Shown here piece after piece: positions 58,327 to 64,000 of a DNA stretch of 64,000 nt. Numbering within the stretch: position 1 is the first letter of the stretch; every line of letters starts with the position of its first letter. The notes beneath the pieces are model-generated. The model saw only the letters and a program-made list of their open reading frames with translations. It searched no databases and had not been told where the DNA came from. Source of the stretch: Impatiens glandulifera (Eukaryota > Streptophyta > Magnoliopsida > Ericales > Balsaminaceae). The stretch spans positions 48,829,363 to 48,893,362 of the forward strand of contig NC_061865.1 of the NCBI RefSeq assembly GCF_907164915.1, given 5' to 3'. A program made the translations under genes and the position numbers.

Positions 58327-59566
58327 TAGTTAATTAAAAATTTGAACTTTTATTGTTAAAATATCTCGCGTTCATCAAATTTGGTGTTGAATCTTAAATA
58401 TAAAGTGTTGTTAGCCTAGTTGGTTAAAGGGTTGTAATTGTTTTGTTAGGTTGTAAATTCAAAACCTACAAATTACATTTTTAAATTTATTTTTAACCGT
58501 TTTAAGTTTATGGGCGGGTTAACTCACAATCCAACCCAAGTATCCATTTACTCTCACATAAATATCCAAATTAACCACAGCTCTCAACCCGGAAATCCGG
58601 ACATTTTAAAAATTAAGCATCATTATATATATATAGATTAGTTAGTTAAAAATTTGAACTTTTATTGTTAAAATATCTCACGTTCATCAAATTTGGTGTT
58701 GATTCTAAAAAATAAAGTATTGTTAGCCTAGTTCGTTAAAGGGTTGTACTTGTTTTGTTATATTGCAAGTTCGAAACCTACAAATAACATTTTTAAATTT
58801 ATTTTTAACCGTTTTAAGTTTATTGGCGGGTCAACCCACAATCCGACCCAAGTATCCATTTACTCTCACATAAATATCCAAATTAACCACAGCTCTCGAC
58901 CCGGCAATCCGGACACTTTAAAAATTAAGCATCATTATATATATATATATTAGTTAAAAATTTGAATATTTATTGTTAAAATGTTTCGCGTTCATCAAAT
59001 TTTGTATTGAATCTTAAATTTAACGTGTTGTTAGCCTAGTTGGTTAAAGGGTTCTACTTGTTTTGTTAGGTTGCAAATTCGAAACCTACAAATAACATTT
59101 TTAAATTTATTTTTAACCGTTTTAAGTTTATGGGCGGGTCAACTCACAATCCAACCAAGTATCCATTTACTCTCACATAAATATCCAAATTAACCATAGC
59201 TCTCGACCCGGCAATCCGAACACTTTAAAAACTAAGCATCATTATATATATATAGATTAGTTAGTTAAAAATTTGAACTTTTATTGTTAAAATGTCTCGC
59301 GTTCATAAAATTTGGTGTTAAATCTTAAATATAAAATGTTGTTAGTCTAGGTGGTTAAAGGGTTGTACTTGTTTTGTTAGGTTGCAAGTTCGAAACCTAC
59401 AAATAACATTTTTAAATTTATTTTTAACCATTTTAAGTTTATGGGTGAGTCAACCCACAATCCGACTCAAGTATCCATTTACTCTCACATAAATTTCCAA
59501 ATTAACCACAGCTCTCGACCCGACAATCCAGACATTTTAAAAATTAAGCATCATTATATATATATA
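57816..59566. repeat. Tandem array of six Helitron-end units with tRNA-like boxes
   Basis: TTTATGGGCGGGTCAACCCAC starts units at about 57860, 58180, 58510, 58822, 59130 and 59440 (period about 310-330). Each unit ends AAGCATCATTATATATATA and is followed by TTAGTTAAAAATTTGAAC, GTTAAAATGTCTCGCGTTCATC, and the tRNA-like pair TTAGCCTAGTTGGTTAAAGGG (A box) and GGTTGCAAGTTCGAAACC (B box), 30-40 bases apart. The Copia target site lies in the B box of one such unit. Units are similar but not identical. Confidence 0.88.
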
Positions 59567-59960
59567 TAGTTTAAGTATAAAGTATAATATGAATTTAATA
59601 GGTACAAAAATAGTGAAATTCAATAAAAGTAACTAAAATAAAATGTCATGTAATCAAAATAATTACTAAAGTTCTCTTTAACTACTTTTACAGCGGTTAC
59701 ATTGTAGCGATCCATTTTTGCTTACCAATTTATAATATATTTTAAATTTTAAACCGTTTATTTTATAATATTCATCTAAGGATCTATTGCACGAGTTTTA
59801 AATAAATAATTATTTTATAGATATTGTCGTATACTTAAATAATAATTAATTTAGGACGATAAATTCAAAATATACGATATAAATTAATATGTTAGTAAAT
59901 ATGTTAAATTATAATGGATTTATCTATTATCAACCTTATTTTTATTTGTTATATATATAT
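59567..59960. repeat. Dispersed duplication, copy A, right part
   Basis: Matches 34222-34630 in the same orientation (TAGTTTAAGTATAAA, TAATATGAATTTAATA, ACCAATTTATAATATATTTTAAATTTT, TTAAATAAATAATTATTTTA blocks). Both copies reach TATATATATAACCC and then diverge. Confidence 0.85.
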
Positions 59961-59962
59961 AA

Positions 59963-60069
59963 CCCACCAAGGTAGCCCGATGGTAATAGTCGTCTTAAGT
60001 GACAAAAAAGTTATGAGTTCGATTCCATCTGAAATCGTTTTGAATTGAAGGGGAGTCCATGGTTGTGGG
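59963..60069 (+). repeat. tRNA-derived SINE
   Basis: GGTAGCCCGATGG (A box) at 59971-59983 and GAGTTCGATTCC (B box) at 60015-60026 have tRNA-like spacing. A tRNA-unrelated body follows (GAAGGGGAGTCCATGGTTGTGGG) and the copy ends in a (TA)n tract. That is the layout of plant SINEs. No clear target duplication. A damaged relative is at 14386-14480. Confidence 0.65.
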
Positions 60070-60084
60070 TATATATATATATAT

Positions 60085-60585
60085 ATATGATCATATGATG
60101 TAAGTCAAATTTAAATATATTTGTTGATGATGCATACGATCATTTTTTTTTGTATGTCAAATTTAAGCATATCTATTATAGTGCATATGATCATTTGTGA
60201 CATATGTCGAACTTCAAACATATTTGTTGATGTTGTACGATTATTTATATGACATATGTCAAGCTTCAAACATATTTGTTGATAGTGTATACGATCATTT
60301 TTATGATATATGTCAAATTTAAACATAGTTGTGGATAGTGCGTACTATCATTGTCATGACAACGTATGTTAAAATTCAAACATATTCGTTGATAGTACAT
60401 AATCATTTGTGACGTATGTCGAACTTTAAACATATTTGTTGATAATGCATACGATCATTTTTATGATGTATGTCAAAATTCAAACATATTTGTTGATAGT
60501 GCATACGATCATTGTTATAATGTATGGAAAAATTTAAATATATCCGTTGATAGTAATTATGATCATTTTTATACACTATCGCCTT
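60085..60585. repeat. Minisatellite, ~52-60 bp units
   Basis: About nine units of ATGTCAAAYTTMAACATATTTGTTGATAGTGCATACGATCATTTTTATGAT. Units are variable. The short reading frames across it are by-products. Confidence 0.85.
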
Positions 60586-61360
60586 AAATATTACTTGTTA
60601 GTAACTCACGTGAACAGTTTATTAATATTTACATCAAATTAAATATATATATATATATATATATTAATAGTACTTGTGATCATTTATACATGATCATCCT
60701 AAACGTTTTGGTTAGTAATTAATGTGAATAATTCATTACCATTCACGTCAAATCAAACATATCTATTGACAGTACTTGTGATAATTTATACATTATCATC
60801 CTTAACGTCTTTGTTAGTAATTCAGGTGAATAGTTTATTAACATTCACGTCAAATCAAACATATATGTATATAGTACCTCAATCATTTATACATGTTCAA
60901 CCTAAGCGTTATTTTTAGTAACTCATTTGAAATGTTTAATAACATTCACATCAAACCAAACATATATGTTGATAACAGCTCGATCATTTATACATGATCT
61001 CCTTAAACGGTACTTGTTATTAACTCAAGTGAATAGTTTATTAACATTCACGTTGTATCAAACATATTTGTTGATAGTACTTATGATCATTTATACATGA
61101 TCACCTTAAATATTATTTGTTAGTAATTCACATAAACAATTTATTAACATTAATGTCAAATTAAACATATTTGTTGATAGTACTTGTGATCATTTATTTA
61201 TACATAATCACCTTAAATATTATTTGTTAGTAACTCACTTAATGTCAAATCAAACTTATTTGTTGATAAGTGTGTACAATAATTTATACATAATTTCCCT
61301 AAATGTTACTTGTTAGTAACTCATGTGAACAACTTATTAACATTCATATCAAATCAAAAC
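60586..61360. repeat. Related minisatellite, ~100-115 bp units
   Basis: About seven units. Each joins CATATTTGTTGATAGTACTTGTGATCATTTATACATGATCA (shared with the previous array) to CCTTAAAYGTTACTTGTTAGTAACTCACGTGAATAGTTTATTAACATTCACGTCAAATCAAA. The longer unit looks like the short one plus an added segment, so one array probably evolved from the other. Followed by a poly(T) tract at 61366-61392. Confidence 0.85.
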
Positions 61361-61557
61361 ATATCTTTTTTTTTTTTTTTCTTTTTTTTTTTTCACAATA
61401 TCACAATTATTTGATATGACATTCAAAAATATTATTTATTAATAACATAATACTAAAATCCATCTTTCACAATCATTTATATATGACCATCTTAAAATAT
61501 TTGAAATTCTTCAACAATTATCACACTTACGACAACGCAAGGCAACATCAACCAACC

Positions 61558-61912
61558 ACCTCTAGGTTCTATCATCCTATAATAAAAACCATAAATGGGA
61601 TAGAGAGAATATAGTACCTTTATGTCAAACTTGTACTATGCAACAAACTTAGTTCAAAAGCTTATTTTATAAGCACCAAAATTCTATCATTTATACATTT
61701 TAAATAATTATTTTTAAATAAATATTTGTAATCATTAATTCAAAATAATAAAAATAATTAAATAAGTATTTGGAATAATTATTTTATTAATTATTCTAAA
61801 TTAATTATATAATTAAAATCCGTGATAATAATAAAATAATTATTGTTGTAAAAACAACATTTTATCTGTTAAATTTCTAAATAATTAAAATTTAAATAAT
61901 TTACAAATATAT

Positions 61913-61943
<31 letters not shown>

Positions 61944-61945
61944 TG
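61558..61945. repeat. Dispersed repeat, copy 2 (partner at 5385-5785)
   Basis: Same order of blocks as copy 1, also ending in a (TA)n tract at 61918-61942. Confidence 0.75.
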
Positions 61946-62319
61946 AATCTCCGATCTTTCTATATTGACCTCTTTTATATATTCTAGAAATAAATAGAAG
62001 AGACAAAGAGAAATAATGGTCAGAAAAAGGTTGCTTGAGAAAGAATGTCAAATTTAAGGTTGATGATTATTTTGATAAAAAAAAATAAGTAAAAAGAAAA
62101 AAGAAAGAAAGAAGAACTACCTTTTTTAGATATTTGCTTGACTGTGAGAAAAGATATTTTGATTTTGTCTGATAGCGGTCGACATTAATTAATGGGGGTA
62201 GGTAACAATATTTATTTTAATGTTTTAAAATTAAAACGTCAAACTTAAATATATGTTTAGGATTAGTAAAATAAATGAATAAATCAAATGTGAAATCAAT
62301 TTTTTTTAAAATAACAATT

Positions 62320-62600
62320 TTTTTTTTTTTTTTGAAATAGAGACATTTTTGAACGGGTATAGAGCGAGATTCCTTTCTCGAGTATAACCAAACAACGAAT
62401 TCAAACAAAATCTCTGAAAATTATACGTACAAATAATTCTTGATTTAATTTAAAATTAAGTACACACTCTATAATCAAACAATAAAGTCTTTTAAAATTA
62501 ATTATTTTTAATTCATTTAAAGATTTTTCTTAATCAAATTTTGGTTGGTTTGATTAAATCTAAAATTTATTATAAAAATTAATTATTGTTATAATTAACT
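62320..62600 (+). mobile_element. Tat/Ogre-type LTR fragment
   Basis: GAAATAGAGACATTTTTGAACGGGTATAGAGCGAGATTCCTTTCTCGAGTAT corresponds to GTAGAGACCATTTTTAAAACGG... at 9310-9360. It is followed, as there, by AGTCTTTTAAAATTAATTATTTTTAATTCATTTA. Truncated, no coding part. Confidence 0.5.
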
Positions 62601-64000
62601 TTTAACATAAATTTCAAAATATATATATATATATATATATACGAATAAAAACTAATCAAAATAACTTTCCACAAAAAGATATGAATTCACTTTACAGTAT
62701 AACTTAATAACTCATTTCTTTTATTTGTATAATAATAATAATAAGATTATAACAACAACAAAAATATTAATAATATTGTCCAACTGAAAAGTATATCAAA
62801 TATATTGATATTAAACAAATTAATAATTATAATATTATAACTTACAATTAATTTCAAATAATAAAATAAACTAATTTTTTTTAAAAAAATTAAACATAAA
62901 ATTTATAATTATGATAGCCAATTATCGTTGTTTAAATAAAATAATAATATTTTCAACACGTATAAATAAAACATAAAATTTATAAAAAAAAATTAAACAC
63001 ATTCAATTTACCAATTTAGTGTTATTCACTCCTTTTCTTTCAATATATAACATTATCATTTCAACTATTATATTATATATAATAGAATAAGAATAGAATA
63101 ATTTGGATGAATAAAAGTACAGTCTTAGTCTTTAGTTAAGAATATTAATTATTCTAATTTTCATTAATAATGTTTAAATATTTTCATTCTCATATATAAT
63201 ATTTGAATTTATTAGAAATAAATTATTAATATTATTTGTAAATAAAATTAGTATTAATATTTTCATTTTATTTTTATTATATTTTATTTAATTAAAAATA
63301 TAAAAAATTATTATTTTTATATTATCATAATTATTTAAAATATATAAAATATTTAAGTGTGTATAAATATCTAATAACTTATCATACTAATTATATATAT
63401 ATTTTTTAAAAAGTAATTATAAAAAATATTTGAATGATTTATTTTTTTTAATTATAAATAAAAAATTATTTATCAAAACATAAATAATATAAGACAAAGT
63501 CTTTAAAATATTTTATATTAATAATTGATAAAATTAAATATAAAAATTTACTTAATAACATATATTATAACATGATATAATTTATTTAATAACATTTTTT
63601 TTCTAATATTTTTTTATATAAAATTGTTATTTTATTTTTAAGTGTTTATATTTTAATTAATTTTTATAATAATATTATTAATATATAATATTTAAAATTA
63701 AATATATAAAAATGATTATATTATTATTAGTTATTGTAATTATTATTAAAAATTTATTTTATTAATTTTATTTTATTTTAAATAATTTATTGATATTATT
63801 TAAATACTTAAAATAATTTCTTTCAATAAATAAATTAAAAAAATTATTATTATTTTAATTATAAAATAACGTCTAATATAATTATAAAAAAGTATTTATA
63901 ATATTATAATTATAATTATGAGAGATATAAAAGAGTGTAAATCATGGTAGAAAGAGTGCATCATACGAGAATGACATTCATTCTTACCAATATAGAGATC
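62601..64000. other. Extremely AT-rich DNA; no gene seen
   Basis: Long runs of TAATAT/ATTATT with a (TA)n tract at about 62617-62640. Nothing recognised up to the window end. Confidence 0.45.

Larger units (their letters stand above)
52262..59566 (-). mobile_element. Helitron-like insertion containing a Copia element
   Basis: Limits come from comparison with the unoccupied copy at 34213-34230. Host TTAGTTAAA is followed by CTAG (the Helitron 3' CTRR end on the minus strand), and host TAGTTTAAG resumes after AAGCATCATTATATATATA, the recurrent 5' end. Insertion between A and T without target duplication is the Helitron rule. The terminal hairpin (CCGTGTGTATTGTACG on the minus strand) is decayed. 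Interior: a fragment of the 14.8-16.8 kb array unit (52370-52620), a tRNA-like segment split by the Copia element, and the six-unit array at 57816-59566. No Rep/helicase gene. Confidence 0.75.

Noticed and set aside
59971..60026. A functional tRNA gene
   Set aside because: A- and B-box-like motifs are present, but no cloverleaf, anticodon arm or acceptor stem can be drawn; the SINE reading fits better.

Overview
This window is nuclear DNA from a flowering plant, most likely a eudicot. The evidence is: very AT-rich intergenic DNA with long (TA)n tracts; a seven-exon gene with GT-AG introns and a plastid- or mitochondrion-type leader; degenerate TTTAGGG telomere-type repeats; Ty1/copia elements primed by initiator tRNA-Met; and plant-type Helitron, hAT, MULE, CACTA and Tat/Ogre-like sequences. 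Real host genes are few. Most of the 64 kb is transposable elements inserted into one another.

Layout. 0-7 kb: telomere-like repeats, a composite minisatellite with (TA)n tracts cut by a 0.9-kb insertion, and several MITEs. 7-13.2 kb: the decayed 5' half of a Tat/Ogre-type Ty3/gypsy element (long LTR, primer site, gag with zinc knuckle). 13.27-19.70 kb: a Helitron-like element on the minus strand, with terminal hairpin and CTAG, filled with tandem arrays and a ~0.94-kb tandem duplication. 19.9-25.7 kb: a single-exon plant gene of unknown function (317 codons if uninterrupted), split by a 4.85-kb Copia element with 5-bp target duplications; the Copia gag-pol has two in-frame stops. 27.5-31.6 kb: a CACTA element that is a giant palindrome (about 2-kb arms, about 0.1-kb loop), each arm carrying the same Ptta/En-Spm gene fragment in opposite directions. 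32.4-34.6 kb: one copy of a dispersed duplication that is the unoccupied version of the 51.4-60.0 kb locus. 34.9-38.4 kb: a hAT-type MITE with perfect 8-bp target duplication, a DUF4283/CCHC retroelement fragment and Tat-like LTR sequence.

38.75-40.45 kb: the only clearly intact single-copy host gene, a MnmM/YtqB-type (PF06962) SAM-dependent methyltransferase with an organellar leader. 43.3-45.1 kb: a Pack-MULE with ~0.3-kb inverted ends; its whole interior is the N-terminal half of a JAM/bHLH3/bHLH13-type transcription factor, itself interrupted by a hAT-type MITE. 45.3-47 kb: Tat LTR and Copia reverse-transcriptase relics. 47.9-50.6 kb: LTR, gag and protease of a truncated SIRE-like Copia.

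52.26-59.57 kb: a Helitron-like insertion, whose pre-insertion site is preserved at 34.22 kb, containing a young Copia element (52,675-57,810). That Copia has near-identical LTRs, TSD GAAAC and an uninterrupted 1,325-codon polyprotein, and looks potentially mobile. 60-64 kb: a tRNA-derived SINE, two related minisatellites, further LTR relics and AT-rich DNA.

The two host genes show no functional link to each other. What ties the window together is the order of insertions. Target duplications, nesting and an empty site allow a relative history to be read: the duplication came before the 52.26-kb Helitron, which came before the young Copia; and the bHLH capture by the MULE came before the hAT MITE. 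All family assignments were made by eye from motifs; no database search was run.
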